This document shows positions 1-9,875 of a DNA stretch of 64,000 bases, piece by piece; the first letter of the stretch is position 1, and each line of letters starts with the position of its first letter. The notes beneath the pieces were generated by a model. The model was not told where the DNA came from. It did not search any database and saw only the letters and a program-made list of their open reading frames with translations. Both the position numbers and the translations under genes were made by a program. This DNA is from Croceicoccus ponticola (GTDB taxonomy: Bacteria > Pseudomonadota > Alphaproteobacteria > Sphingomonadales > Sphingomonadaceae). The stretch lies in assembly GCF_004004515.1 (NCBI RefSeq), contig NZ_RXOL01000004.1, forward strand, positions 1-64,000. Reading direction: 5' to 3'.

Positions 1-251
1 ATGGCCGACGAAATCTTGCCGAATTCCTCCAGCACGATCAGCGCTTCGATATTGCCCATGCCAAGCCCGCCAAGGTCGCTCGACACGTTGATGCCGAGAA
101 AGCCGAGCTCGGCAAAACGCTTCACCAGTTCGCGGCTGGGCGGCTTGTTGTCGCGTTCCAGTTCGGCCGCGATGGCGGGCAGCTCGCCACGGGCGAATTC
201 GCGCGCCGCTTCCTGAAGCTGGCGCTGGTCGTCGGTCAGGTTGAAATTCAT
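1..251 (-). CDS. Acyl-CoA dehydrogenase, N-terminal part (cut by window edge)
   Basis: The first 83 residues of a protein that continues beyond base 1. It opens with MNFNLTDDQRQLQEAAREFA and continues through FLGINVSSDLGGLG and LIVLEEFGKIS, the usual all-helical N-terminal domain of acyl-CoA dehydrogenases (flavoenzymes making the trans-2-enoyl-CoA). The ATG at 249-251 is the natural start. It lies 81 bp downstream of the acyl-CoA ligase at 333-2051 on the same strand, so it probably continues the operon PQQ-dehydrogenase, ligase, dehydrogenase. The catalytic glutamate and most FAD contacts fall outside the window, so the substrate class cannot be judged. Confidence 0.85.
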   Translation of the reverse strand, partial: MNFNLTDDQRQLQEAAREFARGELPAIAAELERDNKPPSRELVKRFAELGFLGINVSSDLGGLGMGNIEALIVLEEFGKISSA

Positions 252-332
252 GGGTTCTGGTTCCGCGACAGTCTTGAGACGATTTGGCCTGATACGATTT
301 GGCCCGATACAATTTCGAATGCGGAAATGAGG

Positions 333-2051
333 CTACGCACCGCCTTGTGCGGTGGCTACCTGTGCCAGCCTGTCCCACGTTAAATCCGTGATTCCCATTT
401 CACGAAGTTCCTTTTTGCGGACCTTCTCTGTCGCAGTAAGAGGTAGGCCGGACAGAAACTGGACATAGCGGGGCACCATAAAAGCCGGAAGCTCCCGTTC
501 ACAGCAGGCGATAATCGCCGCGGCGTCGGGTTCGGCGCCTTCTTGCAGAACGACAAATACCATGACCTCGTCCTCGCCCCCCGCCTCGTCGGCGCGGACG
601 CCGACAACGGCGCAGTCCTGAACCGAAGGGTGTGCTCGTACTCCGGCTTCCACCTCGAACGACGAGATATTTTCACCGCGTCGGCGCAATGAGTCCTTCA
701 CTCGATCCGCGAAATAATACCAACCCCGCGCATCGCGGCGCATGCCATCGCCGGTATGAAACCAGAGGTTTCGCCATGCTTCGACCGTCTTCTCCGGCAT
801 GCCGAGATATTCCATGCAGATGATGCAATCGGCGCGCGGGCGCACGAGCAATTCACCAACATCGCCATCGGCGACATCGCACCCGGTTTCCGAATCGACA
901 AGACGCACTTCGAACCACTGGTCGACCAGCACTCCCGAAGCTCCGGCCGGTCGAGGCTCGCCCGGCGGGGTCATGAAGACGTTCGAAATCTCGGTCTGCC
1001 CGAAACCGTCGACATAGTCCGACACTCCGAACCGTTCGGTAAAGCGCCGACCCAGCTCAGGGTCGAGCGGAGCTGCGTAAATGGTTCGCACCGCGTGCGC
1101 TTGATCGTCGGGCGTTTCCGGTTTCGCCAGGATAAACGACATCGTGGCGCCAAGCAGGTTGGTGACGGTCGCACCGCTGCGGACAGCGCGACTGGCCCAG
1201 TCGCCTGCGCTGAAACGCGGATAAAGCGCGAGGCCCGCCCCCGCGATGAGCGCGGGATAGACCGAGAGAAATTGCGCATTGCCGTGGAAAAGTGGAAAGC
1301 CCGTCATGTAGACGTCATCGGCGGTCAACCGGGTAAGTTGCAGGTCCTCTTCCGCAAAGAAGTAGAACTGCGAATGCGACATCAGAACGCCCTTCGAAAC
1401 GCCGGTGGTGCCAGACGTCATCAGCACCGCGACCGGATCGGTCGGTTGCACCTTTACGCCCGGATCTTCCACGCGATCGCTCACAAGATCGGTGAAGTCG
1501 CGCACCGCTATTCGGTTGAAATCGGGGCAGATGTGGCCCGAACCGTCATCGACCAGGAATATCGTCTGCAAACCCGGCAGGTCGGCTTCGATTTCCCGCA
1601 CCCGTTCGGCGAGCTGTGCGGTAGTCACCAGAATGCGCGCCTTGGACAGGTTGATCGGATGGGCGAGAAAGCGGCCTTTGTATGCATCGCTGATCGCAAC
1701 TTCGACGGCGCCGATCTTGGCTAGTCCGAACCACGCGAAAATAAATTCGGCGCAATTGGGCAAAAGCAGACCGACCATGTCGCCCTTGCCGACACCGTGG
1801 GTGGCGAAGCCATGCGCCAGGCGGTTGGCCATGGCGTTGGTTTCGGCGAAGCTGAAACTCGGACCGTCGTTCCACGTCAGATAACGGGCACTGCCGCGCA
1901 CCCGGGCCTGGTGTTCGAGCACCTGTGGCAAGGTCCACTGTTCGCGCGGAAAGGTCGGCTCGAAGTGGGGAAATGTCAGCATTTCTCGCTCATCGTCATT
2001 GATCGCCTCAAAGCCCTGGCTGGGTCCGGTTTCGTGACCTGAACTGTGCAC
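333..2051 (-). CDS. AMP-forming acyl-CoA synthetase (CaiC/FadD-like)
   Basis: A 572-residue member of the ANL superfamily, which activates a carboxylic acid with ATP and transfers it to CoA. Visible signatures are the P-loop TSGTTGVSKGV (residues 212-222), the adenylate-binding GFGQTEI (349-355), the FHTGDGMRRD hinge region (431-440), GRGEN-type motif RRRGENISSFEVE, and the terminal catalytic lysine in LTATEKVRKKE (Lys543). The start is GTG at 2049-2051, preceded by AGGA at a good distance. It begins 15 bp after the PQQ dehydrogenase gene, so the two are probably cotranscribed: periplasmic alcohol oxidation followed by CoA activation. Overall it resembles carnitine/crotonobetaine-CoA ligases and short-chain FadD-like enzymes; the true acid is unknown. 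Confidence 0.9.
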   Translation of the reverse strand: MHSSGHETGPSQGFEAINDDEREMLTFPHFEPTFPREQWTLPQVLEHQARVRGSARYLTWNDGPSFSFAETNAMANRLAHGFATHGVGKGDMVGLLLPNCAEFIFAWFGLAKIGAVEVAISDAYKGRFLAHPINLSKARILVTTAQLAERVREIEADLPGLQTIFLVDDGSGHICPDFNRIAVRDFTDLVSDRVEDPGVKVQPTDPVAVLMTSGTTGVSKGVLMSHSQFYFFAEEDLQLTRLTADDVYMTGFPLFHGNAQFLSVYPALIAGAGLALYPRFSAGDWASRAVRSGATVTNLLGATMSFILAKPETPDDQAHAVRTIYAAPLDPELGRRFTERFGVSDYVDGFGQTEISNVFMTPPGEPRPAGASGVLVDQWFEVRLVDSETGCDVADGDVGELLVRPRADCIICMEYLGMPEKTVEAWRNLWFHTGDGMRRDARGWYYFADRVKDSLRRRGENISSFEVEAGVRAHPSVQDCAVVGVRADEAGGEDEVMVFVVLQEGAEPDAAAIIACCERELPAFMVPRYVQFLSGLPLTATEKVRKKELREMGITDLTWDRLAQVATAQGGA

Positions 2052-2066
2052 CAGGGTCCTGCGCCA

Positions 2067-4217
2067 TCAGTTGCGTTTTGACTGCGTATCGGCGCGATCC
2101 GCCCGGGCCATGGCAAGGATGTATTTGCGCACCTGCTCGCGCTGTCCAGCGGAAAGCTCGTCGAACTTCGGCATGCCGCGCGACGCCAGTATTCCATCCT
2201 CCAGGACCGAGGCAAGCGCGTCGGGAGACCTCACGACCATCGAGGCGCGCAGGTCGGGTGCCGGGCCAACGGCGACCGCACGCATGCCGTGGCACACAGC
2301 GCATCTTTGTGCGTAAATCGGAAAACCGGCATCTTCCGCTGCCGGGTCGGGCGCACCCAATCCTTCAGCGGATATCTCGACCGGGCTCTTGCGCTCGACG
2401 GGCAGGCGCACCTTTCCGCCAAGAGCGAATGTCAACACGCGCCGCCGTTGCTTGGCAGGCGTCAGATTATATTTCGCCAGCATCGGTCCGAGATAGGCGC
2501 TCGACGTGCCAAGACCGCTGAGCACGGTGACGTACTGCCTGCCTCCTGCGCGGTAGCTGATCGGCGGACCGATGATCGCGGTACCTGCGTCGAACGACCA
2601 GACTTTCCTGCCGGTTTCCGCATCGAAGGCATTGAAAGTGCCGTCGACATGCCCCTGGAAGACAAGCCCGCCGCCGGTCGCCAGGACCCCGCCGCTCACG
2701 AAACCGGGCGTCTCGACGCGCCAGCGCTGCTTCTGGGTGAGCGGATCGATCGCCACCAACGCGCTGGACGGCTGGTTGTCGAGCGGGAAGCTTGCCGCGA
2801 TACCGCCGTCGAGCACGTTATCGGGCGGGCGTTGCCACGTTCCCGGATCGATGACCGTCGGATCGAAGACCGTCGACGACTGGATCGCGGGAATATAGGC
2901 CAGCGAGGTCTTCGGACTGAACGCCATCGGCATCCAGCTGTGCGCGCCGAAAGTTCCGGGAGCCATCGTAAACGGCCTGTCGGTTGACCGGAGTCCATCG
3001 GCCTCGATCGGGCGGCCGGTCTTCATGTCGATGCCGGTGGCCCAGGTGACCGGGACGTATTTCTCGGCCGAGATCAGCTTGCCGTCGGTCCGATCGATTA
3101 CGTAGAAGAACCCGTTCTTGGGCGCAGTCATCAAGACTTTGCGCAATGTCCCACGGATCGGCAGGTCGGCAAGCTCGATATCCATCGATGCGTTGTAATC
3201 CCAGCTTTCGGCCGGGTTCGTCTGATAATGCCAGATATACTTGCCCGTATTCGCGTCGAGCGCGACGATCGAGGACAGGAACAGGTTGTCCCCCTTGCCT
3301 TCGGAACGGATGCGGTAATCCCAGGGTGCCCCATTTCCGGTGCCGATGTAGATCCGGTTTAGATCGGCGTCGTAGGTGATGGCGTTCCAGACTGTACCGC
3401 CACCCCCATGTTTCCACCATTCGCCCGACCAGGTCCCGGCCGCCATGGCCTGCGCGTCGTCCTCGAACCCGTCTGCAGGGTTGCCCGGAACGGTGTAGAA
3501 CCGCCACAGCTGCTTGCCGGTCTGCGCGTCATAAGCAGTGACGTAACCGCGTGTCGCGGCCGCGTCGGCACCGCCGTGTCCTATGATCACTTTGCCGTCG
3601 AACACGCGCGGGGGGCCAGAAATGAAGCGGTAATCGCCTTCTTCCAGCGTCATCACGCTCCATACCGGTTTCCCGGTCCTGGCGTCGATCGCGATTAAGC
3701 GGCCGTCCTGCGTGCCGGTATAGATCATGCCATCCCACCAGGCGACGCCCCGACTGCCCCAGCCCTGCCGCAACCTTCTACCTGCGGCTTCCGCAGCGCC
3801 AGGGTCGTACTCCCAGATCATTTTTCCGGTTTGTGCATCGAGCGCCTGGACGTGGCTGTAGCCGCTCGCAAAATAGACAACGTCGTCGATCTCAATCGGT
3901 CCCGTCGCACTGTTCTCGTTGGAGACCAAATCGTGGCTCCACGCCAAGCCGAGGCCCCCGACCGTGTCGAGGTCGATCTGCGTCAAAGGACTGTAATGTT
4001 GCTCACCATAAGTTCTGCCAAATCCCGGCCAGTCGTCACCGCTGGAATCGTCGGCAAGCTGCGCGATGGCGGAATTCGCCGTAGGCGCCGTGGCCACGGC
4101 CGTCGGTTGACAGGATGCCAAGCAGGTGGCGCCCATCGCACACAGCAGGCTGGACCAGGCAAATGGCATGGACAGTCGCGATATGATCCTCTCGGCGATG
4201 GACTGCATGTCAGGCAT
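2067..4217 (-). CDS. Exported PQQ-dependent quinohaemoprotein alcohol dehydrogenase with cytochrome c domain
   Basis: A dehydrogenase of the methanol/ethanol dehydrogenase family that oxidises alcohols in the periplasm. The eight-bladed propeller shows GWGSRGVAW, GGGTVWNAITYD, GTGNGAPWDY and the catalytic-base region ESWDYNA. The last ~90 residues form a cytochrome c domain with CAVCH and a distal methionine in SRGMPKFDEL, so electrons pass intramolecularly from PQQ to haem. The N-terminus has a hydrophobic stretch ending LASC, a plausible lipobox. The residue two after the catalytic Asp is Asn, not the extra Asp associated with lanthanide-dependent enzymes, so calcium is more likely. It lacks the vicinal Cys-Cys seen in the second copy (29259-31382). 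The frame opens at a GTG at 4262; I prefer the ATG at 4217 because it gives a shorter basic leader, but the start is unsure. Confidence 0.9.
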   Translation of the reverse strand: MPDMQSIAERIISRLSMPFAWSSLLCAMGATCLASCQPTAVATAPTANSAIAQLADDSSGDDWPGFGRTYGEQHYSPLTQIDLDTVGGLGLAWSHDLVSNENSATGPIEIDDVVYFASGYSHVQALDAQTGKMIWEYDPGAAEAAGRRLRQGWGSRGVAWWDGMIYTGTQDGRLIAIDARTGKPVWSVMTLEEGDYRFISGPPRVFDGKVIIGHGGADAAATRGYVTAYDAQTGKQLWRFYTVPGNPADGFEDDAQAMAAGTWSGEWWKHGGGGTVWNAITYDADLNRIYIGTGNGAPWDYRIRSEGKGDNLFLSSIVALDANTGKYIWHYQTNPAESWDYNASMDIELADLPIRGTLRKVLMTAPKNGFFYVIDRTDGKLISAEKYVPVTWATGIDMKTGRPIEADGLRSTDRPFTMAPGTFGAHSWMPMAFSPKTSLAYIPAIQSSTVFDPTVIDPGTWQRPPDNVLDGGIAASFPLDNQPSSALVAIDPLTQKQRWRVETPGFVSGGVLATGGGLVFQGHVDGTFNAFDAETGRKVWSFDAGTAIIGPPISYRAGGRQYVTVLSGLGTSSAYLGPMLAKYNLTPAKQRRRVLTFALGGKVRLPVERKSPVEISAEGLGAPDPAAEDAGFPIYAQRCAVCHGMRAVAVGPAPDLRASMVVRSPDALASVLEDGILASRGMPKFDELSAGQREQVRKYILAMARADRADTQSKRN

Positions 4218-4724
4218 CCGAGCGAGTGGATGGCTGACGGGCGGGAAAAAGCACAAACGCACCGACCCAGTCAGCGACCATCGCCGCGCCGAGCATGCCC
4301 GTTCCCAGCAAGATCTGTTTCAAAACAACCCCATCCACTTCGGATCACCCCATCCCGCAGACAAATCGACGGTCTAAGCCCGCAAGCAATGCCGCCATTA
4401 ATTTAGAATATACGGAAATGTGGCTTTTTGAATACTAAAATCTCTGCCGGCATTGCTGCGTCTCTTGAAACAGGGGTCGCTGCGGTGCAGCGAGCTCGGC
4501 TTGGCAGGCTTGCACGAGCGCACCTTTTACCGACTCCCTCCACTCCCATTTCGTTGACACACCCCGCAAGTTGGCCTGAAAACCAGAAACTGCTTGCACC
4601 GAGTGGCGCCGTGTATATTTTCGGTGTGTCTGAAGTATATATATTTTCGCAAGAGTTCGATTTCGACGTGATAACCGCAGCATTGCGCGGGTCAGCGTCC
4701 GGGGGGAAGGGTTAGATCGGTCCA
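4218..4724. promoter_or_regulatory. Divergent intergenic region between PQQ dehydrogenase and beta-oxidation operon
   Basis: About 500 bp without a convincing gene separates two divergent transcription units. The 3' half is notably AT-rich relative to the surroundings. It holds GAATATACGG at 4406-4415, a 10-mer that recurs (reverse complement) at 32612-32621 upstream of the operon with the second PQQ dehydrogenase, and a pair of TATATTTTCG copies at 4614-4623 and 4640-4649. A TTGACA hexamer lies at 4554-4559 but I see no good -10 partner. A purine-rich GGGGGGAAGGG stretch near 4700 may serve the crotonase at 4725, though its spacing is long. Confidence 0.6.
4612..4650 (+). promoter_or_regulatory. 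Repeated TATATTTTCG operator candidate
   Basis: Two direct copies of TATATTTTCG (4614-4623 and 4640-4649), 26 bp apart, the second preceded by GTATATATAT (4635-4644). The same 10-mer appears as its reverse complement at 16022-16031 in another divergent promoter of the island. In a high-GC genome such runs stand out. Operator function and the binding protein (the GntR/FCD protein at 10435 is the best candidate) are inferred. Confidence 0.45.
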
Positions 4725-5516
4725 ATGTCCGAAGCGGAGCAACCATTGGTGGTGGCACGGGTGGGGCTCGTCTCCAGGATCACGCTCAATAGGCCAGATG
4801 CGATCAATGCTTTCAACGAGCCACTTCGCCAAGCTTTCAAGACAACGGTTCGTCAGCTTGAGGAAGACGAGAACACCCGCGTCATCGTTTTATGCGGGGC
4901 GGGCGCGCGCGGCTTTTGCGCTGGCGCGGACGTGAAGGAAGGCCGCCAGATCGGCAGCCCGGTGGCCGAACGGCGCAGGTTGGTTCCCACAAGCTGGATC
5001 GAGGTGCTCGACGAATGCACCAAGCCAACAATCGCGGCGGTGCACGGCATCTGTTACGGCGGCGGTCTGGAACTGGCGCTGGCCTGCGACATTCGAATGG
5101 CCGCAAGTGATGCAAAATTCGGGCTCACCGAAACGCGCCTGGGTCTGATCCCCGGTGGCGGCGGTACGCAGCGCCTTTCGCGGTTGATCGGTTTGGGTCC
5201 GGCCCTCGATCTGGTGCTCACGGCGGACAGGATCGATGCCCAGCGCGCCTATGAACTGGGCCTCGTTACGCGCCTCAGCGCGGACCGTGAGGCGCTTGTG
5301 AATGAAGCCATGGCGTTGGCTGCATCGATGGCGGAAAGGCCGCCGGCCGCTCTGGCTTACGCCAAGGAAGCGATGGTTGAAGGGTATTCGACGGATTTAC
5401 GAAGCGGGCTCAGGCTTGAAAAAGCACTCTTTGCGCTGCTGATGGGTACGCAGGACAGGATCGAAGCTGCAGAAGCGTTCAAAGACAAGCGGCAGCCGGT
5501 TTTCAAAGGCCGATGA
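4725..5516 (+). CDS. Enoyl-CoA hydratase (crotonase family)
   Basis: A 263-residue crotonase-fold protein that should add water to a trans-2-enoyl-CoA. The oxyanion-hole region ARGFCAGADV lies at 61-70, and YGGGLELALACD (111-122) and TETRLGLIPGGGGTQR (135-150) supply both glutamates of a true hydratase (Glu116 and Glu136). It opens a plus-strand run with 3-hydroxyacyl-CoA dehydrogenase, thiolase, aldo/keto reductase, acyl-CoA dehydrogenase and a SnoaL-like protein. The next gene begins 43 bp after its stop. The TATATTTTCG pair lies about 75 bp upstream of its start. Confidence 0.92.
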   Translation: MSEAEQPLVVARVGLVSRITLNRPDAINAFNEPLRQAFKTTVRQLEEDENTRVIVLCGAGARGFCAGADVKEGRQIGSPVAERRRLVPTSWIEVLDECTKPTIAAVHGICYGGGLELALACDIRMAASDAKFGLTETRLGLIPGGGGTQRLSRLIGLGPALDLVLTADRIDAQRAYELGLVTRLSADREALVNEAMALAASMAERPPAALAYAKEAMVEGYSTDLRSGLRLEKALFALLMGTQDRIEAAEAFKDKRQPVFKGR

Positions 5517-5559
5517 AGACGGGATTGGGCATGCGCAATGAATACGGGGCGAAACGATA

Positions 5560-6459
5560 ATGCCTGAACGGGAAACGGTGGTAGTCGTGGGCGCTGGCCT
5601 GATGGGTGCCGGTATCGCGTACGCTTTCGCGTCGTCGGGCTGCAACGTCATACTCGCCGACAATTCAAGCGCCTCACTCGAAAAAGCGCTCGACACGATC
5701 AGCGGTTCGTTCGGCGCAGGGGTGGAGCGAGGCAAGATTACGCCCGAAGCAGCCGAAGCGGGTCTGAACGCTATCACCACCGCCGAAGGGGTCGACGAGC
5801 GCGCAAATGCGGCATCGTTGCTGATTGAAACGGCGACTGAAAACCTTGCGGTTAAATGCGAGATAATCGCCGAAGCCGCATCTCGCCTACCGCCTCATGC
5901 GGTTATTGCGACGAACACATCGGCGCTTTCGATCAGCGAAATCGCCAACGCCTGTACCGCGCCCGACCGCGTCATTGGCATGCATTTCTTCAATCCGGTG
6001 CCTAAAATGAAGCTCGTCGAGATCATTCTCGGTCTGGAGACTTCGTCTGAAACGCTGACCCGAACAATCGAATGGACCGGCCGGATTGGCAAGGATCATA
6101 TCGTGGTGAACGAAGCGCCCGGCTTCACCACCAGCCGCATGTCGGCATTGATGGGTAATGAGGCGATGTACATGTTGGCCGAGGGGGTCGCGAGCGCAGA
6201 AGACATCGACAAATCACTGCGCATGGCCTTCAATCATCCGATGGGACCATTGGAAACCGGCGATCTTACAGGCTGGGATACTCGGCTCAAGGTGCTCGAA
6301 TACCTCTACGATGTGATGGGCGAACGCTTTCGCCCCTGCCCGCTCATCCGCAAGATGGTGAAGGCGGGGCGGCATGGCCGCAAGACTGGCAAGGGCGTTT
6401 ATGAATATGACGCGACCGGCATCCGCATCCCCGGTTCGGGACTGAAGGTTTCGCTATGA
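5560..6459 (+). CDS. 3-hydroxyacyl-CoA dehydrogenase
   Basis: A 299-residue NAD-dependent L-3-hydroxyacyl-CoA dehydrogenase, the length of single-function HbdA/PaaH-type enzymes. The Rossmann motif VVGAGLMGAGIAYAFA is at the N-terminus. The catalytic histidine lies in GMHFFNPVP and the partner asparagine region in NEAPGFTTSR. The C-terminal helical domain has MGPLETGDLTGWD and ends in a GRKTGKGVYEYD stretch typical of the family. Its stop overlaps the thiolase start by 4 bp (ATGA), so the two are translationally coupled. Confidence 0.93.
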   Translation: MPERETVVVVGAGLMGAGIAYAFASSGCNVILADNSSASLEKALDTISGSFGAGVERGKITPEAAEAGLNAITTAEGVDERANAASLLIETATENLAVKCEIIAEAASRLPPHAVIATNTSALSISEIANACTAPDRVIGMHFFNPVPKMKLVEIILGLETSSETLTRTIEWTGRIGKDHIVVNEAPGFTTSRMSALMGNEAMYMLAEGVASAEDIDKSLRMAFNHPMGPLETGDLTGWDTRLKVLEYLYDVMGERFRPCPLIRKMVKAGRHGRKTGKGVYEYDATGIRIPGSGLKVSL

Positions 6460-7655
6460 GCGGTACTGCCAAATCCGCTCTACATGACGTGTACATAGTC
6501 GATGCCGTGCGAACCCCCATCGGTCGGTTTCGCGGAGCCTTGGCCAATGTCAGGGCCGACCACCTGGCGGCAGGCCTGCTCAAGTCGCTAGCTGCCCGCA
6601 ACGACCTTGACCCCAACGACATCGACGACGTCATTTTCGGATGCGTAACGCAAGTCGGGGAGCAATGCGGCAACATTGCGCGCACCGCGTTGCTTTCCGC
6701 CGGATGGCCGGAAACGATCCCGGGAATGACCGTCGATCGCAAATGCGGTTCTTCCGAGGCGGCAGTACACACCGGCGCCGCCTTCATCGCGTCAGGCATG
6801 GCGAACCTCGTCGTTGCCGGCGGTGCCGAGAGCATGACCCGTGTGCCTATGGGCGGAAACCGCGACGTGCACGGCGAAACATTCGGGTGGCTGCTCAACG
6901 ATCGTTTCGCTCTTTCATCCCAAGGCGAAGCGGCCGAGCTAATTTCCGACAAATGGGACATCTCGCGCGCAGATCACGACGATTATGCGATGGAAAGCCA
7001 TCGACGCGCTGCCGCCGCAGCCGATGCCGGGCACTTCGCAAACGAGATCGTCCCGGTCGCCATTTCTGAATTGGCGGAAAAAGGCTCCGATAATTCGCGC
7101 AGCACTCTGCGCGATGACGAAACGATCCGGCGCGACACCAACCGGGCCAAGCTAGACACCCTCAAACGTGTTTTTCGCACTGACGACGGAAGGGTTTCAG
7201 CCGGAAACGCATCGCAGATCTGCGACGGCGCTGCCATGGTCCTGCTCTCCAGCCGCGAAGAAGCGCAGCGATTGGGCTTGCGCCTGCGCGCCAGAATTGT
7301 CGCCACGGCAGTCGTGGGCTCCGATCCCGAACTGATGCTCACCGGTCCGATGCGAGCGACACGTGAAATTCTGGACAAGGTCGGTCTCGCCCTCGAAGAC
7401 ATCGCGCTGTTTGAAGTGAACGAGGCTTTTGCCTCGGTTCCAATCGCCTGGATGAAGGAGCTTGGCGTTCCAGCCGACAAGCTGAACGTGAATGGTGGCG
7501 CGATCGCCTTGGGTCATCCCCTGGGCGCGACAGGTGCGCGCCTCATGACCACCATGCTCAACGAACTGGAACGCCGCGGCGCACAGTATGCTTTGCAGGC
7601 CATCTGCTGCGCAGGCGGCATGGGTACCGCAACATTGATCGAACGTCTGGACTGA
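6456..7655 (+). CDS. Acetyl-CoA C-acyltransferase (thiolase)
   Basis: A 399-residue thiolase that cleaves 3-ketoacyl-CoA with CoA. The acyl-accepting cysteine is Cys97 in [13 protein letters not shown]. The C-terminal half has [19 protein letters not shown] with the catalytic His and [11 protein letters not shown] with the second Cys. The N-terminal [19 protein letters not shown] is typical of degradative FadA-like thiolases. It starts inside the stop codon of the preceding dehydrogenase. With 4725-5516 and 5560-6459 it completes a hydratase, dehydrogenase and thiolase set. Confidence 0.93.
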   Translation: MSGTAKSALHDVYIVDAVRTPIGRFRGALANVRADHLAAGLLKSLAARNDLDPNDIDDVIFGCVTQVGEQCGNIARTALLSAGWPETIPGMTVDRKCGSSEAAVHTGAAFIASGMANLVVAGGAESMTRVPMGGNRDVHGETFGWLLNDRFALSSQGEAAELISDKWDISRADHDDYAMESHRRAAAAADAGHFANEIVPVAISELAEKGSDNSRSTLRDDETIRRDTNRAKLDTLKRVFRTDDGRVSAGNASQICDGAAMVLLSSREEAQRLGLRLRARIVATAVVGSDPELMLTGPMRATREILDKVGLALEDIALFEVNEAFASVPIAWMKELGVPADKLNVNGGAIALGHPLGATGARLMTTMLNELERRGAQYALQAICCAGGMGTATLIERLD

Positions 7656-7668
7656 CATGGGAAATAAG

Positions 7669-8676
7669 ATGAGAACCCTCGAAATAGGGCGATCTGGCGT
7701 AATCTGCTCGACCCTCGGGCTTGGCTGCATGGGGATGAGCGAATTTTATGGCGAAACCGACGATGAAGAATCCCTTCGCACCCTGGCAAGGGCCCTCGAA
7801 CTTGGCGTCACGCATTATGACACGTCCAACGTTTATGGACGGGGTGCGAATGAACGGCTCGTCGGAAAATTTCTAAGGGGACAACGTGACAAGGTCACGG
7901 TCGCCAGCAAGTTCGGCGTGGTCCGTGATCCCGACGGGCCGCTTGGCAGTGTCTATGACCGCGAACTCGATAATTCCCCGAAATACATGCGGCAATGCTG
8001 CGAGGAATCGCTTGCACGTTTGGGGACCGACACCATCGATCTCTATTACGTACACCGGGCTGATCCCACGATCGCGATTGAGGAAACCGTCGGTGCGTTG
8101 GCTCGCCTGAGGGATGAAGGCAAGATCAGGGCCATTGGCTTATCCGAAGTCGATGCAGCGACGTTGCGCCGCGCGGCGAACGAAACGCAGATCGATGCCC
8201 TGCAATCGGAATACTCGTTATGGACCCGTGATGTCGAAGCCGAAGTGCTGCCCACCTGCCGCGAATTGGGCATTACCTTTGTGGCGTACAGCCCGCTTGG
8301 TCGTGGTTTCCTGACCGGACAGATCACCAAGGCTGACGACCTTGCCGATGATGACTTCCGACTGACTTCGCCGCGTTTTCAAGGCGAAAATTTCGACCGT
8401 AATTTCGCCCTCGTCGACCATGTGCGCGAACTGGCCGCGGCCAGAAACTGCACCGCCGGGCAGATCGCGATTGCCTGGTTGCTGCATCAAGGCGACGATA
8501 TTCTGCCTATTCCGGGCACCAAGCGTATCCGGTATCTTGAAGAGAATGTCGGCGCCATTGGCGTTACGCTGACAAAGGATGACCTCGATCAGATCGATGC
8601 CATACTCCCGCCGGGCGGCGCAGCTGGCGATCGATACGACAAGTCCTTCAAGGGCAATCCGGAGGCAACACGATGA
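7669..8676 (+). CDS. Aldo/keto reductase
   Basis: A 335-residue NADPH-dependent aldo/keto reductase. The tetrad is visible: Asp in HYDTSNVYG, Tyr in the same motif, Lys in VASKFGV and His in LYYVHRAD. The cofactor end carries [15 protein letters not shown]. The frame is open from an ATG at 7657, but the ATG at 7669 gives the family N-terminus [10 protein letters not shown] and has GGGAA just upstream, so I chose it. Its stop overlaps the acyl-CoA dehydrogenase start by 4 bp. An aldo/keto reductase within a beta-oxidation operon suggests a keto or aldehyde group produced during side-chain or ring breakdown. Confidence 0.88.
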   Translation: MRTLEIGRSGVICSTLGLGCMGMSEFYGETDDEESLRTLARALELGVTHYDTSNVYGRGANERLVGKFLRGQRDKVTVASKFGVVRDPDGPLGSVYDRELDNSPKYMRQCCEESLARLGTDTIDLYYVHRADPTIAIEETVGALARLRDEGKIRAIGLSEVDAATLRRAANETQIDALQSEYSLWTRDVEAEVLPTCRELGITFVAYSPLGRGFLTGQITKADDLADDDFRLTSPRFQGENFDRNFALVDHVRELAAARNCTAGQIAIAWLLHQGDDILPIPGTKRIRYLEENVGAIGVTLTKDDLDQIDAILPPGGAAGDRYDKSFKGNPEATR

Positions 8677-9848
8677 GTGACGTGTTTCTCGATCAGGACT
8701 GGTATCTTTTCGACTGGCCATTCTTTGAAAAGTCACACCATGAACTTGCGCAAGAAGCCCGCGATTGGGTCAGTGCGCGCGCCAACCAACCGCATGACGC
8801 AGATTTTTCCGCCCATTGCCGATCGATCGTGGCTTCCTTGGGGGATGCGGGCCTGCTCGAAGCGGCGGTGCCCCAACCGGATCAGCCTTTCGATGCACGC
8901 TCATTGTGTGTTCTGCGCGAAGTGCTCACGTACGAAGACGCCTTGTATGATGCCCTCTTCGCGATGCAGGGTATCGGCACGCTCGCAATTCGTAACCATG
9001 GTACGGCACAGCAGAAGGAACGCTACCTGACGGGCTGCCGCGACGGATCACGCGTCGCCGCCTTTGCTTTGACCGAACCTGACGGTGGATCGGATGTTGC
9101 CGCTACTGCGACGATCGCGCGCGAAACCGATGATGGCTGGGTGCTCGATGGGCGAAAAACCCTGATCTCAAATGCCGGCTTCGCGGATCAATACTTGGTG
9201 GTTGCGCGCACTGGCGAAGCGCCAGGCGCAAGAGGCCTGTCCGTCTTCATTGTCGATGCGGATGCACCGGGGATCAGTTTTGGCGATCCGATCGAATTCA
9301 TTGCCGAACACCCCGCAGCGCCGGTTAATTTCGACGAATGCCGCATACCGGCAAACGCCTTGCTGGGCGAGCGGGGCAGGGGGTTTTCGGTGGCCATGGG
9401 CGCGTTCGACGTGTTCCGCCCATCCGTCGGCGCTGCAGGCGTCGGTCTTGCCCGTCGAGCGATGGCCGAAGCGTTAGGTCGTGTGCGCAACAGGACCCTG
9501 TTCGGCCAGTCGATGGCCGAGCAACAAGGCGTGCAGATGATGATTGCCGATATGGCCAGCGATCTGGATACCGCCGCTCTTGCGGTATATCGCGCAGCAT
9601 GGATTCACGACATCCGCGGCGATCTGACGCCCTATGTTGCCAGCATGGCAAAGCTTGTAGCCAGTGAGGCAGCGGGCCGGGTCGTCGACAAGGCCGTCCA
9701 GTTGTCGGGAGGTGCCGGCGTTACACGCGGCAACCTGGTCGAAAAACTATATCGCGAGGTTCGCGCGATGCGGATCTACGAAGGAGCTTCAGAAGTTCAG
9801 AAACTTATCGTCGGTCGCGGAATGCTCAAAGGTAGCGCCCGCCCCTGA
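8673..9848 (+). CDS. Acyl-CoA dehydrogenase
   Basis: A 391-residue flavoprotein acyl-CoA dehydrogenase. The FAD-contact motif [16 protein letters not shown] and the C-terminal [13 protein letters not shown] and [13 protein letters not shown] are clear. The Glu of YEGASE is at the position of the catalytic base. The N-terminal ~60 residues diverge from the common form, so the acyl chain may be unusual. It overlaps the preceding aldo/keto reductase by 4 bp and is followed 27 bp later by the SnoaL-like gene. This is the second acyl-CoA dehydrogenase in the window after the partial gene at 1-251. Confidence 0.92.
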   Translation: MSDVFLDQDWYLFDWPFFEKSHHELAQEARDWVSARANQPHDADFSAHCRSIVASLGDAGLLEAAVPQPDQPFDARSLCVLREVLTYEDALYDALFAMQGIGTLAIRNHGTAQQKERYLTGCRDGSRVAAFALTEPDGGSDVAATATIARETDDGWVLDGRKTLISNAGFADQYLVVARTGEAPGARGLSVFIVDADAPGISFGDPIEFIAEHPAAPVNFDECRIPANALLGERGRGFSVAMGAFDVFRPSVGAAGVGLARRAMAEALGRVRNRTLFGQSMAEQQGVQMMIADMASDLDTAALAVYRAAWIHDIRGDLTPYVASMAKLVASEAAGRVVDKAVQLSGGAGVTRGNLVEKLYREVRAMRIYEGASEVQKLIVGRGMLKGSARP

Positions 9849-9875
9849 CGCCAAACCGATGAGAGGTTGCTGGTC

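Noticed and set aside
4612-4650. Reading the TATATA motifs simply as -10 promoter boxes
   Set aside because: Partly possible, but exact 10-mers recur with flanking bases (TCG, TAT) and lie at differing distances from the start codons, which suits operators better. Kept as a caveat, not as the main reading.
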